Part shown: positions 52,144 to 61,192 of the stretch, in pieces
Layout: each line of letters opens with the position of its first letter
Numbering within the stretch: the stretch's first letter is position 1
Assembly (NCBI RefSeq): GCF_965248315.1
Contig: NZ_CBDFIX010000002.1
Coordinates: 1,922,001 to 1,986,000 of the forward strand
Reading direction: 5' to 3'
Length of the DNA: 64,000 nucleotides
Source of the DNA: Ulvibacterium sp965248315
GTDB taxonomy: Bacteria; Bacteroidota; Bacteroidia; Flavobacteriales; Flavobacteriaceae
Position numbers and translations under genes: made by a program
Notes under the pieces: model-generated
Seen by the model: the letters and a program-made list of their open reading frames with translations, nothing else
Database searches by the model: none
What the model was told of the DNA's origin: nothing

Positions 52144-53409
52144 TTGGTCTACCGGAGCGAACAGATCGTAGAGCGCCTTTTTCGAACAGAGTATGGAAAA
52201 CTTCTAGCGACCCTTACAAGACTCTTTGGTCCATCGCAAATACAATTGGCCGAAGATGTGGTCCAGGAAACATTGATTTCCGCCTTGAGTAGTTGGAGTA
52301 CGGGACAGATACCTGCTAACCCAACAGGCTGGCTGGTACAAGTTGCCAAACGGAAGGCGTTGAATGAAATAAAACGCAAGCATATGATGCTAAGACATCA
52401 TCATATCCACGTTTCGTCACACAATTCCGTAGAAGATATCGATGCCTTTTTTTTGGATGATGAAATAAAGGATAGTCAACTTCGGATGATCTTTACCTGT
52501 TGTCATCCCGCTTTGGATGCAAAATCACAGATTGCCCTGATATTGAAAACACTTTGCGGATTTGGTATAAAGGAAGTGGCGAAGGCCTTACTTTCAACGG
52601 AGTCTACAATGAACAAGCGCCTGTATCGCGCAAAGGAAAAAATTAGAAAAACAGAAACTCCATTTATTATTCCACAAGGGAACGAGCTTATGGAAAAATT
52701 GGATACCGTTGGTCTAAGCTTGTACCTATTGTTCAATGAGGGATACAATGCTACCGATGGAGAATCGGTTATTAAAAAGGAATTGTGCCTAGAGGCCATT
52801 CGATTGGCCAAATTATTGGTAGACCGTTACCAAGATGATCATAAACTGAATGCCCTACTTGCGCTAATGTGTCTCCATACGGCCAGGTTCGATGCCCGAA
52901 TTGATGATAAGGGAACCATTATCCTATTTGAAGATCAAGATAGAGGTCTTTGGAACAAGGATTTGATTCATATTGGTATGGGATACCTCAAAAAATCACT
53001 TCATGATACTGGTATTTCGGCATATCATGTGGAAGCTCGCATTGCAGCGGAACATTGCCTGTCGGCCAGTTTTGAGGAAACCAATTGGCAGGTTATCCAT
53101 GAGCACTACCTATTATTAGAAAAATTAAAACCCAACCCGATAATCCAACTAAACCTGGCTATCATTCAAAGCAAACTTCAAGGGGTGAAAAAATCACTCT
53201 CCCTCTTGGAGCATATTGCTAAAAATGACGATTTAAAAGAATACCACCTGTTGCCGGTAACTCAGGGCGTCTTTTATATGAAACTTCGGGACTATCAAAA
53301 AGCAAGGGTCTTTTTGAAAAAGTCGCTAGCCATGGGGCCTTCCCGTAAAGAGATTGTCTTTATACAGGATAAAATCAAGGAATGTGAAAAAATGCTCCCA
53401 AAGGATTGA
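52144..53409 (+). CDS. ECF42-type RNA polymerase sigma factor with DUF6596 domain
   Basis: 421 residues. The N-terminal part (about 1-170) is a sigma-70 ECF core with AEDVVQETLISALSSW and the region 4 helix. The C-terminal extension (about 180-415) is DUF6596-like with YLLFNEGYNATDGE, and TPR-like helices (YHVEARIAAEHCL, LKPNPIIQLNLAI). The start is TTG at 52144; no ATG occurs in frame nearby. In ECF42 systems the C-terminal extension is thought to control activity without an anti-sigma factor. Its neighbours, YciI upstream and SRPBCC downstream on the opposite strand, fit the known ECF42 context. Confidence 0.9.
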   Translation: MVYRSEQIVERLFRTEYGKLLATLTRLFGPSQIQLAEDVVQETLISALSSWSTGQIPANPTGWLVQVAKRKALNEIKRKHMMLRHHHIHVSSHNSVEDIDAFFLDDEIKDSQLRMIFTCCHPALDAKSQIALILKTLCGFGIKEVAKALLSTESTMNKRLYRAKEKIRKTETPFIIPQGNELMEKLDTVGLSLYLLFNEGYNATDGESVIKKELCLEAIRLAKLLVDRYQDDHKLNALLALMCLHTARFDARIDDKGTIILFEDQDRGLWNKDLIHIGMGYLKKSLHDTGISAYHVEARIAAEHCLSASFEETNWQVIHEHYLLLEKLKPNPIIQLNLAIIQSKLQGVKKSLSLLEHIAKNDDLKEYHLLPVTQGVFYMKLRDYQKARVFLKKSLAMGPSRKEIVFIQDKIKECEKMLPKD

Positions 53410-53430
53410 CCTGTTGGGAACTATATTTTC

Positions 53431-53862
53431 TTACCAGGGCTGGCCTTTACCTTTTTCACAAAAGGATACCAAACTGTCCATAAAATGATTCCAAGTTGCT
53501 TTGGTCTGCTCAAATGGTTCCTGCCCCTGCCACTTTTGATCAAAACCGGTATGGGAGAAAACAACATCGCAACCATTCGTGGATTCTCTTATTTCAGTAT
53601 GTATCTTGGTACCTATCCATGCCGGATTGGGCATAGAAATGCATTCCCAAACGGCTTTTTTATGGGGTACAAGCTCCAAGGTTACAAAACCCATTTCGAC
53701 CAGTGTCCCCTGTTTATCGAATTTCAACAAAGAGTTTTCCCCTTCGGATTCTCCCACGGAACAGTCTTTTGACCACCAACCGCAAATCCCGTCTTTTGTG
53801 GTAACAGCCAGATAGATTTTTTCCGGGTCGGCCTTAATGTGCAAATTGTGCGTAATGTCCAT
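53431..53862 (-). CDS. SRPBCC/AHSA1-family protein
   Basis: 143 residues. The START-like fold has ITHNLHIKADPEKIYLAVTTKDGICGWWSKDCS, GFVTLELVPHKKAVWEC and TKATWNHFMDSLVSFCEKG. AHSA1-type proteins of this kind often accompany YciI and sigma factor genes and may bind small hydrophobic ligands. It is convergent with the ECF42 sigma gene, 21 bp apart, and probably belongs to the same regulon. Confidence 0.87.
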   Translation of the reverse strand: MDITHNLHIKADPEKIYLAVTTKDGICGWWSKDCSVGESEGENSLLKFDKQGTLVEMGFVTLELVPHKKAVWECISMPNPAWIGTKIHTEIRESTNGCDVVFSHTGFDQKWQGQEPFEQTKATWNHFMDSLVSFCEKGKGQPW

Positions 53863-54035
53863 TGTATTTGATTTTGTATATACTTGTTTGACAAATGAAC
53901 TTGTGGAAGTAGGACAGGATTGGATGGTTTGTAGACAAAAAAATAGGATTAAGACAGTGTTTTTAGACCTGATGGTCCTCAGGTTTTGTTCCGGTATTTT
54001 TAACTATTTTCGTTGGTAATGCTTCATTGATAAAC

Positions 54036-55226
54036 GTGAGAAAAGCTGTTTTCAGTTTATTTTTTTTGATTTGGGTAATCCTTTTTTCGGGATGTAAGGA
54101 CTCCAATGTAAAAAGGAAAAGGTCTCCAGAAAAGCCTACGGCAGTGGTTCGGTTTGCCGCCCTCCCGGAAACCATAAAATCGCCTAAGGACAATTCCACC
54201 ACGCCCGAAAAGGTAGCATTGGGAAAACTACTGTTTTACGATCCCATTCTTTCGGGCAATAAGGATGTAGCCTGCGCCACTTGCCATCATCCAAATACAG
54301 GATATGCAGAATTTTTGGATATTTCCATGGGTGCCAATGCCCATGGGTTAGGCAGTAAACGCAGGTTTAATGTTCCCAATGACATCCCTTTTGTAAAGCG
54401 TAACGCCCAAACCATTATTAACACAGCTTTTAATGGTATGGACGTGTTCAATAGCTATACTCCGAAAAGTGCCACCATGTTTTGGGACGACCGCATAAAA
54501 AGTTTGGAAAACCAGGCATTGGAACCCATTAAAGCCCTTGAGGAAATGCGAGGCCATGGTTATTCCGAAGAAGGAATATTGGAGGTGGTTATGGAGCGCT
54601 TAAAACAAATACCGGAATATCAAAAGTTGTTTGCACTGGCCTTTGAGGAAAACGGTGCGATTACCGTGGAAAACTTGGGGAAGGCCATCGCTGCCTTTGA
54701 ACGTAGCCTGGTCACCAACAATTCCCGTTTTGACCAATACATGCGGGGGGATAAGGAGGCCATTCTTATTTCCGAGCAAGAGGGTTTTGAACTGTTTCAA
54801 AAAGTGGGCTGTGCCAATTGCCATAGCGGTCCCATGTTCTCAGATTACAAACCCCATGTCCTTGGGGTTCCGGAAAACAAGAAATTATCCGTTCCTGATA
54901 CGGGAATCGGGGACAGTTTTGCCTTTAGGACCCCTACCTTACGCAATCTTCGTTTTACCGCTCCCTATATGCACAATGGCAGTTTGAAGAGTTTACAACG
55001 TGTACTCGAGTTTTATGAGGACATTGCCAATGGGAAAGAACGAAATCCTCATGTGCCCAAGGAAGACTTTGATCCTTTTGTTCGCGAGCTGAAATTGAGC
55101 GTTAAGGAAATGTCGTTAATTATTTCCTTCTTGAACACCTTGAACACCTTGAACGATGATAATTTTGACAAGAAGATCCCCCGATCCGTACCGAGTGGCC
55201 TTCCCGTTGGTGGTAACATCCACTAA
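54036..55226 (+). CDS. Di-haem cytochrome c peroxidase/MauG-like lipoprotein
   Basis: 396 residues from GTG at 54036 (TTG at 54027 is the alternative). A signal with lipobox LFSGC puts the Cys at about residue 19. Two CxxCH haem motifs, CATCHH (about 86) and CANCHS (about 255), and GLGSKRR, FAFRTPTLRNLRFTAPYMHNG are typical of the CcpA/MauG superfamily. It would reduce hydrogen peroxide, or oxidise a protein or small substrate, in the periplasm. It is a separate gene, 60 bp before the SulP transporter. The gene is complete. Confidence 0.9.
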   Translation: MRKAVFSLFFLIWVILFSGCKDSNVKRKRSPEKPTAVVRFAALPETIKSPKDNSTTPEKVALGKLLFYDPILSGNKDVACATCHHPNTGYAEFLDISMGANAHGLGSKRRFNVPNDIPFVKRNAQTIINTAFNGMDVFNSYTPKSATMFWDDRIKSLENQALEPIKALEEMRGHGYSEEGILEVVMERLKQIPEYQKLFALAFEENGAITVENLGKAIAAFERSLVTNNSRFDQYMRGDKEAILISEQEGFELFQKVGCANCHSGPMFSDYKPHVLGVPENKKLSVPDTGIGDSFAFRTPTLRNLRFTAPYMHNGSLKSLQRVLEFYEDIANGKERNPHVPKEDFDPFVRELKLSVKEMSLIISFLNTLNTLNDDNFDKKIPRSVPSGLPVGGNIH

Positions 55227-55285
55227 ACAAATGCATCGGTAACATGGGTTACTGGGCATTGTTCTTTTATTGGTACATTTGATTC

Positions 55286-57016
55286 ATGCAACGCTTCTTC
55301 CCGTTCTTGCAATGGTTTTCTGGTTACAGCAAGAGTTGGCTGGCCAAGGATTTGATGGCCGGACTTACGGTGGGTATTATTCTAATTCCTCAAGGTATGG
55401 CCTACGCCATGATCGCGGGCCTGCCACCGGTTTATGGACTCTATGCCTCCTTGGTACCAGTACTGGTATACGTCTTTTTGGGAACTTCGAGGAAATTGAG
55501 TGTCGGTCCGGTGGCCATGGATTCCCTATTGGTTGCCGCCGGTCTTGGTGCCCTTTCCATTAGCGGTCTGGAGAACTATATTGCCATGGCTATCTTTATG
55601 GCCTTTTTGGTAGGGACCATTCAATTGATTTTGGGGCTTTTGCGTATGGGTTTCTTGGTGAATTTTTTGTCCAAACCTGTAATTAGTGGTTTTACATCGG
55701 CCGCAGCTCTCATCATTATTTTTAGTCAATTGAAGCATCTTCTGGGCATTTCGGTTGAAAATAGTAGCCATTTTCATGAGTTGGTTGGCCGCATTCTGGA
55801 AAAAGTAATGGAGACCAATCCCTTGGACTTCACTATTGGTGGTCTTGGTATTGTGATTATCTTATTGCTTAAAAAATGGAACCCAAAAATACCTGGGATT
55901 CTCTTAGTAGTGGTACTGGGTATTTTAGCGGTCTTTGCACTGCAATTGGAGCCTTATGGGGTTCATATTGTTGGGCGTATTCCCAAAGGGCTGCCCAATT
56001 TTCAGATGCCACAGATTAATCTAAATAATCTCATGGACCTATGGCCTATTGCACTCACCCTGGCCTTGGTAGGTTACACGGAAACTATTTCCATTGGTAA
56101 ATCCCTGGAGGGGAAAAGCGGGAGGGAAACTATGAACGCCAATCAAGAATTGGTGGCCTTGGGTTCCTCAAATATAGTAGCGTCATTTTTTCAGTCATAT
56201 CCCATTGCGGCCAGCTTTTCACGCTCGGCGATAAATCAAGAGTCTGGGGCAAAAACCAACTTGGCATCCATGTTCAGTGTGGTTTTGGTTGTAATCGTCC
56301 TCCTTTTTTTAACGCCAATATTCTACTATCTACCCAACGCTGTGCTGGCCAGTATCATCATGGTCTCGGTTTTTGGTCTTATCAATGTATCGTATCCCAA
56401 AGAGCTTTGGACGTATCGCAGAGACGAGTTCATGGTTTTAATGGTAACTTTTTTGATTACACTTTTCATAGGTATTCCCCAAGGTATTTTGATCGGTGTA
56501 TTGTTTTCACTGGTACTGATGGTCTATAAAAGTTCCAAACCTCATTTTGCGGTTTTGGGTAGAATCAAGGAATCCGATTATTACCGGAACATAGACCGAT
56601 TTAGCAACGAAATTGAGGTGCGTGATGAACTGCTGATCGTTCGTTTTGATGCACAATTGTACTTTGGCAACAAGGACTACTTTAAAAAACAGTTGTTCAA
56701 ACATATTGAGGCCAAGGGCCAAGGGCTAAAAGCCGTGATACTTAATGCTGAACCTATAAATTATATAGATTCCACAGCCACTCAAATGTTGGTACGGATA
56801 ATTGATGAATTACACCAAAAAAATATTCAATTTTATATGGCACGGGCTACTGGGCCAACCCGGGATATTATTTTTAGCAGTGCCCTTATTGATGTACTTG
56901 GAAAGGAATTTCTCTTCGCGCGCACTACTGAGGCGGTCGATCACTTTGATCATATAAGGATCCCAACAGAACTTGAAGAGAGAGTAGCCTATCAAAATCT
57001 AACAAAGCGTAACTAA
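55286..57016 (+). CDS. SulP-family anion transporter with STAS domain
   Basis: 576 residues, 12-14 TM segments (about 20-420) with the sulfate transporter signature PQGMAYAMIAGLPPVYGLYAS and AKTNLASMFSVVLV. A cytoplasmic STAS domain (about 455-560) contains AVILNAEPINYIDSTATQML. Substrate is probably sulfate, though SulP proteins also carry bicarbonate or other anions. The following persulfide dioxygenase gene suggests a role in sulfur metabolism. The spacing to that gene is 98 bp and includes an inverted repeat. Confidence 0.9.
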   Translation: MQRFFPFLQWFSGYSKSWLAKDLMAGLTVGIILIPQGMAYAMIAGLPPVYGLYASLVPVLVYVFLGTSRKLSVGPVAMDSLLVAAGLGALSISGLENYIAMAIFMAFLVGTIQLILGLLRMGFLVNFLSKPVISGFTSAAALIIIFSQLKHLLGISVENSSHFHELVGRILEKVMETNPLDFTIGGLGIVIILLLKKWNPKIPGILLVVVLGILAVFALQLEPYGVHIVGRIPKGLPNFQMPQINLNNLMDLWPIALTLALVGYTETISIGKSLEGKSGRETMNANQELVALGSSNIVASFFQSYPIAASFSRSAINQESGAKTNLASMFSVVLVVIVLLFLTPIFYYLPNAVLASIIMVSVFGLINVSYPKELWTYRRDEFMVLMVTFLITLFIGIPQGILIGVLFSLVLMVYKSSKPHFAVLGRIKESDYYRNIDRFSNEIEVRDELLIVRFDAQLYFGNKDYFKKQLFKHIEAKGQGLKAVILNAEPINYIDSTATQMLVRIIDELHQKNIQFYMARATGPTRDIIFSSALIDVLGKEFLFARTTEAVDHFDHIRIPTELEERVAYQNLTKRN

Positions 57017-57056
57017 GGTTACGAAAGATTCGCGTAAATCGCCGTACTTTTATATC

Positions 57057-57086
57057 AAGGATTGTAAAAAATCAATTTCAATCCTT
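57057..57086. promoter_or_regulatory. Inverted repeat upstream of the persulfide dioxygenase
   Basis: AAGGATTG (57057-57064) and CAATCCTT (57079-57086) are perfect 8-bp arms with a 14-nt centre, 28 bp before the ATG. It is a plausible operator for a sulfide-responsive repressor, though a weak hairpin cannot be ruled out. Confidence 0.45.
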
Positions 57087-57114
57087 AAGAAACCAAGAAT
57101 AGAAAATTGACACT

Positions 57115-58524
57115 ATGAACATAGAACAGATTTACACCGGTTGTTTGGCCCAAGGCGCCTACTATATAGAAAGCGATGGTGAGGTTGCCATTGTGGATCC
57201 CCTCAGAGAGGTAGAACCTTATTTAAAAAGGGCGAAGGAAGACAATGCACAGATCAAATACGTTTTTGAGACCCATTTTCATGCCGATTTTGTAAGTGGC
57301 CATATTACCCTAGCCAAGGAGTCCGGTGCCTCCATTGTATACGGACCAACGGCCAAGCCATCGTTTGATGCCATAATAGCCGAGGACGGGCAAGAATTTC
57401 AAGTAGGAAAATTGACCATTGCCGTTTTGCATACCCCAGGCCACACCATGGAGAGTACAACTTATCTTTTAAAAGACGAAAAGGGGAGGAACCATGCCAT
57501 TTTTTCCGGGGATACCTTGTTCCTAGGTGACGTGGGAAGGCCTGATCTTGCCCAAAAAGCAGCGCATATGACCCAAGAGCAACTGGCCGGATTGTTATAT
57601 GACAGTCTTCGTGAAAAAATAATGCCATTGGCCGATGAAGTTATTGTATATCCGGCCCATGGTGCAGGATCGGCCTGTGGTAAGAACATGATGAAGGAAA
57701 CCGTGGATACCTTGGGGAACCAAAAGAAAGTGAATTATGCACTCCGTTCGGATATGACCCGGGAGGAATTCATAGAGGAGGTAACCGAAGGACTACTTCC
57801 ACCTCCAAAGTACTTTCCCCATAACGTTAAGATGAACAAGGAGGGGTATGAGGATATTGATGAGGTATTGGAGCGGGGGACCAAGGCGCTTTCACCGGAG
57901 GCCTTTGAGGCCACGGCCAATGAAACTGGGGCCATGGTCTTGGATGTACGTCATCAAGATGAATTTATAAAGGGGCATATCCCGCGATCTATATTTATAG
58001 GGTTAAATGGTGATTTTGCGCCTTGGGTAGGGGCTTTGATAGCGGATACGGCCCAACCTATTCTTTTGATAATACCGGAAGGAAAGGAGGAGGAAACCGT
58101 TACAAGATTATCCCGTGTGGGCTTTGATAAGACCTTGGGGTATTTGGATGGCGGTTTTGAAGCTTGGAAAAAGGCCGGAAAGGAATTTGATACCATCACT
58201 TCAGTATCTGCGGATATGGCAAAGAAAAATCTTGAGAATAACGAAACACCCGTTTTTGACGTCCGAAAGGAAAGCGAATATAAATCGGAACATGTGTTGA
58301 ATGCGCAAAATGCACCCTTGGATTTTCTTAATGACCATATGGCTGAATTTCCCAATGAGGGGACATTTTATGTGCACTGCGCAGGCGGGTATCGTTCGGT
58401 AATTGCGGCATCGATTCTAAAAAGTAGGGGTATCCATAATTTAGTAGATATTGCGGGCGGATTTGGGGCGCTAAAAAAGGAAGGTGCGGAGGTAACGGAA
58501 TATGTTTGCCCCACTACGCTTTAG
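57115..58524 (+). CDS. MBL-fold persulfide dioxygenase with two rhodanese domains
   Basis: 469 residues. The metallo-beta-lactamase domain (about 1-245) has THFHADFVSGH, LHTPGHTMEST, SGDTLFLGDVGRPDL and YPAHGAGSACGK, typical of ETHE1-type persulfide dioxygenases. Rhodanese 1 (about 270-355) begins AMVLDVRHQDEF but has no Cys at its active-site loop. Rhodanese 2 (about 370-465) has VHCAGGYRSV with the catalytic Cys. The enzyme oxidises glutathione- or thiol-persulfides to sulfite, and the rhodanese can transfer sulfane sulfur. The DUF2892 gene follows and SulP precedes. Confidence 0.92.
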   Translation: MNIEQIYTGCLAQGAYYIESDGEVAIVDPLREVEPYLKRAKEDNAQIKYVFETHFHADFVSGHITLAKESGASIVYGPTAKPSFDAIIAEDGQEFQVGKLTIAVLHTPGHTMESTTYLLKDEKGRNHAIFSGDTLFLGDVGRPDLAQKAAHMTQEQLAGLLYDSLREKIMPLADEVIVYPAHGAGSACGKNMMKETVDTLGNQKKVNYALRSDMTREEFIEEVTEGLLPPPKYFPHNVKMNKEGYEDIDEVLERGTKALSPEAFEATANETGAMVLDVRHQDEFIKGHIPRSIFIGLNGDFAPWVGALIADTAQPILLIIPEGKEEETVTRLSRVGFDKTLGYLDGGFEAWKKAGKEFDTITSVSADMAKKNLENNETPVFDVRKESEYKSEHVLNAQNAPLDFLNDHMAEFPNEGTFYVHCAGGYRSVIAASILKSRGIHNLVDIAGGFGALKKEGAEVTEYVCPTTL

Positions 58525-58589
58525 AATAAGTTGGCTGTGGCATGATGCGCCTCATGGTATTCCTTGACCGGAATCTATAATTTGTGTTC

Positions 58590-58694
58590 ATGAAATTAAA
58601 CCAAGCTGGTAAAATTTTTTTGGTTTGCCTTATATGTGTTGGTATTGTTACCGCAACGGTATGGGTAGTTGAATCATTAACAAAAACAATTTGA
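58590..58694 (+). CDS. 34-residue single-TM membrane peptide
   Basis: MKLNQAGKIFLVCLICVG is followed by a hydrophobic helix (about 8-27) and a short polar tail. The stop TGA ends 1 bp before the ATG of the DUF2892 gene (TGAGATG), a close spacing that suggests co-translation. It is too small to identify; it could be a real membrane peptide or a chance ORF. Confidence 0.45.
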   Translation: MKLNQAGKIFLVCLICVGIVTATVWVVESLTKTI

Positions 58695-58695
58695 G

Positions 58696-58902
58696 ATGAA
58701 AAAAAATATGGGAGGTACCGATAAGGTCGTTCGTATTCTATTGGCCATAGCGGCCGGACTTTTGGTCTATTTTGAGGTGGTACAGGGAACATTTTCCTAT
58801 ATCCTATTGGCACTGGCGGCCATTTTTGTTTTGACCAGCCTTGTCAGCTTTTGCCCGTTGTACGGTATCTTTGGATTAAATACCTGTGGCCTTAAAAAGT
58901 AA
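58696..58902 (+). CDS. DUF2892 (YgaP-TM-like) membrane protein
   Basis: 68 residues with two hydrophobic helices. The family pattern is MGGTDKVVRILLAIAAGLL and LVSFCPLYGIFGLNTC, where CPLY(G) is the characteristic Cys motif. DUF2892 proteins resemble the membrane part of the rhodanese YgaP and occur beside sulfur-handling genes; here it follows the persulfide dioxygenase-rhodanese gene. It is probably part of the same sulfur operon. Confidence 0.87.
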   Translation: MKKNMGGTDKVVRILLAIAAGLLVYFEVVQGTFSYILLALAAIFVLTSLVSFCPLYGIFGLNTCGLKK

Positions 58903-59016
58903 ATGATCAAAATGGGAAAGCTATATCGGGAGAAAATCTTGTTAGTTGATTTATATCATGTTTTAAGAAATTCTCCTGGTTTATTTTAGCCGGCAGAATA
59001 ATCTAAACCTTTAAAG

Positions 59017-59154
59017 ATGCAAACACTACTTCCTTTGGTGAACTGGAGCAACGGTATAGTTATGATAGGTGTCTTTGCCCTTGTGGTCATTGCTTTGATA
59101 GCTATTTTGGTAAGCCTTATGAATAGCGGTAAAAAAGATGAGGGCCAAACTTAA
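59017..59154 (+). CDS. 45-residue single-TM membrane protein
   Basis: MQTLLPLVNWSNGIVMIG, then a strong hydrophobic helix (about 14-36) and a charged tail with SGKKDEGQT. AAAG lies 1 nt before the ATG, so the ribosome site is poor. Nothing else occupies the interval. The charge pattern fits an inner-membrane peptide. No family recognised. Confidence 0.5.
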   Translation: MQTLLPLVNWSNGIVMIGVFALVVIALIAILVSLMNSGKKDEGQT

Positions 59155-59337
59155 ATCCTTCTTCATATCCGTTCATCTAAGCTTTCATTTTTTCAGCCCA
59201 TTCTATTTCTTTTTATTGGAATGCATTAATTCATAATCCGTATCTTTCCGAATCCTCTAAATGTTAATAAAATCTTAATGTTATAAGGGAATCGCAGCAA
59301 ACTAATACGTATCTTTAACAGGAATTACTTTACTTGA

Positions 59338-59520
59338 ATGTTTAAAAATTTTATTGAGCGGGTAGGGGTGATGAATTGTATATTACTTCTTGTAGTACTT
59401 TCCATTATCGTTGTCTCGGAATATCTATTTCTAAGCGGAAAAAAATTGGATGCCATTTTTGTGGCATTCTGGGCACCGACCATATTGGGTTTTATGAATT
59501 ATTTAAAGTATAAAAAGTAG
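59338..59520 (+). CDS. 60-residue two-TM membrane protein
   Basis: MFKNFIERVGVMNCILLLVV then two hydrophobic segments (about 11-30 and 39-54), ending NYLKYKK. No family recognised. It overlaps the next small ORF by 1 bp (TAGTG) and follows a 183-bp gap. Confidence 0.5.
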   Translation: MFKNFIERVGVMNCILLLVVLSIIVVSEYLFLSGKKLDAIFVAFWAPTILGFMNYLKYKK

Positions 59521-59615
59521 TGGATTTTATTTTGATATATTCCATTTTTGTGGCCGTCATATTTATGATATGGCTCCTTTTTATAATTCGCATGTATCGG
59601 AAAATGGGAGACTAG
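59520..59615 (+). CDS. 31-residue single-TM membrane peptide with GTG start
   Basis: The GTG shares its G with the TAG stop of the previous gene (TAGTG). One hydrophobic helix (about 3-23) ends with a basic tail RMYRKMGD. It overlaps the convergent exonuclease gene by 4 bp. Coupling with the 60-residue gene supports translation, but the case is weak. Confidence 0.4.
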   Translation: MDFILIYSIFVAVIFMIWLLFIIRMYRKMGD

Positions 59616-61003
59616 ACTCGGGTATTTTCGGTGAAGTAAGATTCCACCAACGTGTTTCCTTTCATTTTGTTTAAAAAAGATGTAAGGATGCCTTTAACTT
59701 CCAAGGTGTCTTTCTGGGGCAATAGAAAGGTTTCCAAATCCTCGAACGAGCTTATATCCATATCCTTTGCAACAAACCCATAACCTAGATAGGTATCGTT
59801 GCGCACTAAAACAAAGGCATCTTCCATAGGGGTTCTTCCTTTTTGCTTTATAATGAAGTCCGATTTTTTTGAACGAATATGCATCAGGGCCGCTTGTACT
59901 TTGTCATTATATTCGGATATAGATTCCGTTCCCCTACAGACTCCGTCACAGGATGTAACACGGTAGTGGGAACAGCTGTTTACATTTTCCTGCAAATGGC
60001 AGTACTTGGGACAAAGACCAAAGGTCTCGCATAACTCCTCCAAATACAATCTGCAGTCCGTTGGACTGTAAAAAGTGGACAGGGCATTGGGTACCATTTT
60101 CAGATGATTAAAGGCCAAATGTAGGATACCCTTTCTGTCCTCATAACTAAAAATGCCATAGGGGCGCAAATTTCTTTTTTGGGACCGATTGTACTCCGGA
60201 AAATGTTTTTTTATGGCGGCAGATTCCATAAGAAGCGCTAGAAGGTTACTACCGGAAAGTTCAAAATCGATATGGTTGGTCTCTTGGCACATTTGCACTT
60301 CCTTGTTGGCCTTGTCATAAAAATGGCTCAACACCCTTTTTTTGATATTTATGGCCTTCCCCACATAGATGATTTTTCCCTTGGCATTTTTAAAATAATA
60401 GATACCGGGTTGGGTAGGCAAATTTTCAAAAACATCTTTAGGTAGGGAAGGAGGTAAGGTAGCTTCTTGTGAACGGGCGTTGAGAAATGTTTTGAAAACC
60501 TTTTCCGCTCCATGGGCACGTAGTAATTTTTGAAACAATAAAACAGTGGCATGGGCATCTCCTCTTGCCCTATGCCTGTCTTTTAAGGGAATATTGAGCG
60601 AAGTACATAATTTTCCCAGACTGTAGGAATGGTAACCCGGGAACAGTTTTCTCGAAAGGCGTACCGTACATAGTTTTTTTCGGACAAAATCCAGACCAAT
60701 TTCCTTAAACTCGTTTTTAAGGACATTATAATCAAAATTAACGCTATGGGCCACAAAAATGCAATCCTCCGTAAACTGTAAAATAGTTGAAGCCAAAGCT
60801 TCAAAAGTAGGTGCATCACGGACCATTTGATTATCAATTCCGGTTAGCCCGGTGATAAAATAGGGAATCTCACATTCCGGATTTACCAATGAGGTAAACT
60901 CGTCCACAATGGCATAACCGTCATACTTAAAAATGGAAATCTCGGTAACCTTGTTTCCCTTTATCCCGTTTCCGGTAGTCTCTATGTCTACTATGGTATA
61001 CAC
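59612..61003 (-). CDS. DnaQ-like exonuclease fused to a GIY-YIG (UvrC-N-like) nuclease domain
   Basis: 463 residues from GTG at 61003; another GTG at 61030 would add nine residues, but the family starts at YTIVDIETTG. The DEDDh exonuclease domain (about 1-175) has VDIETTG (Asp, Glu), AHSVNFDYNVLKNEF and HRARGDAHAT. A GIY-YIG domain (about 195-285) has LPTQPGIYYFKNAKGKIIYVGKAINIKKRVLSHF. The C-terminal part has Cys-rich CPKYCHLQENVNSCSHYRVTSC. This Cho-like fusion is widespread in Bacteroidota and likely repairs DNA. Confidence 0.92.
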   Translation of the reverse strand: MYTIVDIETTGNGIKGNKVTEISIFKYDGYAIVDEFTSLVNPECEIPYFITGLTGIDNQMVRDAPTFEALASTILQFTEDCIFVAHSVNFDYNVLKNEFKEIGLDFVRKKLCTVRLSRKLFPGYHSYSLGKLCTSLNIPLKDRHRARGDAHATVLLFQKLLRAHGAEKVFKTFLNARSQEATLPPSLPKDVFENLPTQPGIYYFKNAKGKIIYVGKAINIKKRVLSHFYDKANKEVQMCQETNHIDFELSGSNLLALLMESAAIKKHFPEYNRSQKRNLRPYGIFSYEDRKGILHLAFNHLKMVPNALSTFYSPTDCRLYLEELCETFGLCPKYCHLQENVNSCSHYRVTSCDGVCRGTESISEYNDKVQAALMHIRSKKSDFIIKQKGRTPMEDAFVLVRNDTYLGYGFVAKDMDISSFEDLETFLLPQKDTLEVKGILTSFLNKMKGNTLVESYFTENTRV

Positions 61004-61159
61004 TAATTGTTTTAAAAAATTCCCTATCACTGGGAGTTTTGGTGCTCAGTTTTCCAACTGTGGCCCCGCAGTTATCCTTGATGAATATCTCGCGGCGGGA
61101 TTTAGTAGTTAAAAATAGTCCATTTTCCACATACCTACCCGAACACGGAAATCATTTTT

Positions 61160-61167
61160 TACATTTG
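61160..61167 (+). promoter_or_regulatory. TAnnTTTG promoter element of the AraC-type gene
   Basis: TACATTTG lies 25 bp before the ATG at 61193 and fits the Bacteroidota consensus; no clear -33 motif was seen. Confidence 0.5.
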
Positions 61168-61192
61168 TTTCATTACGAACCACTTTTCGGAC

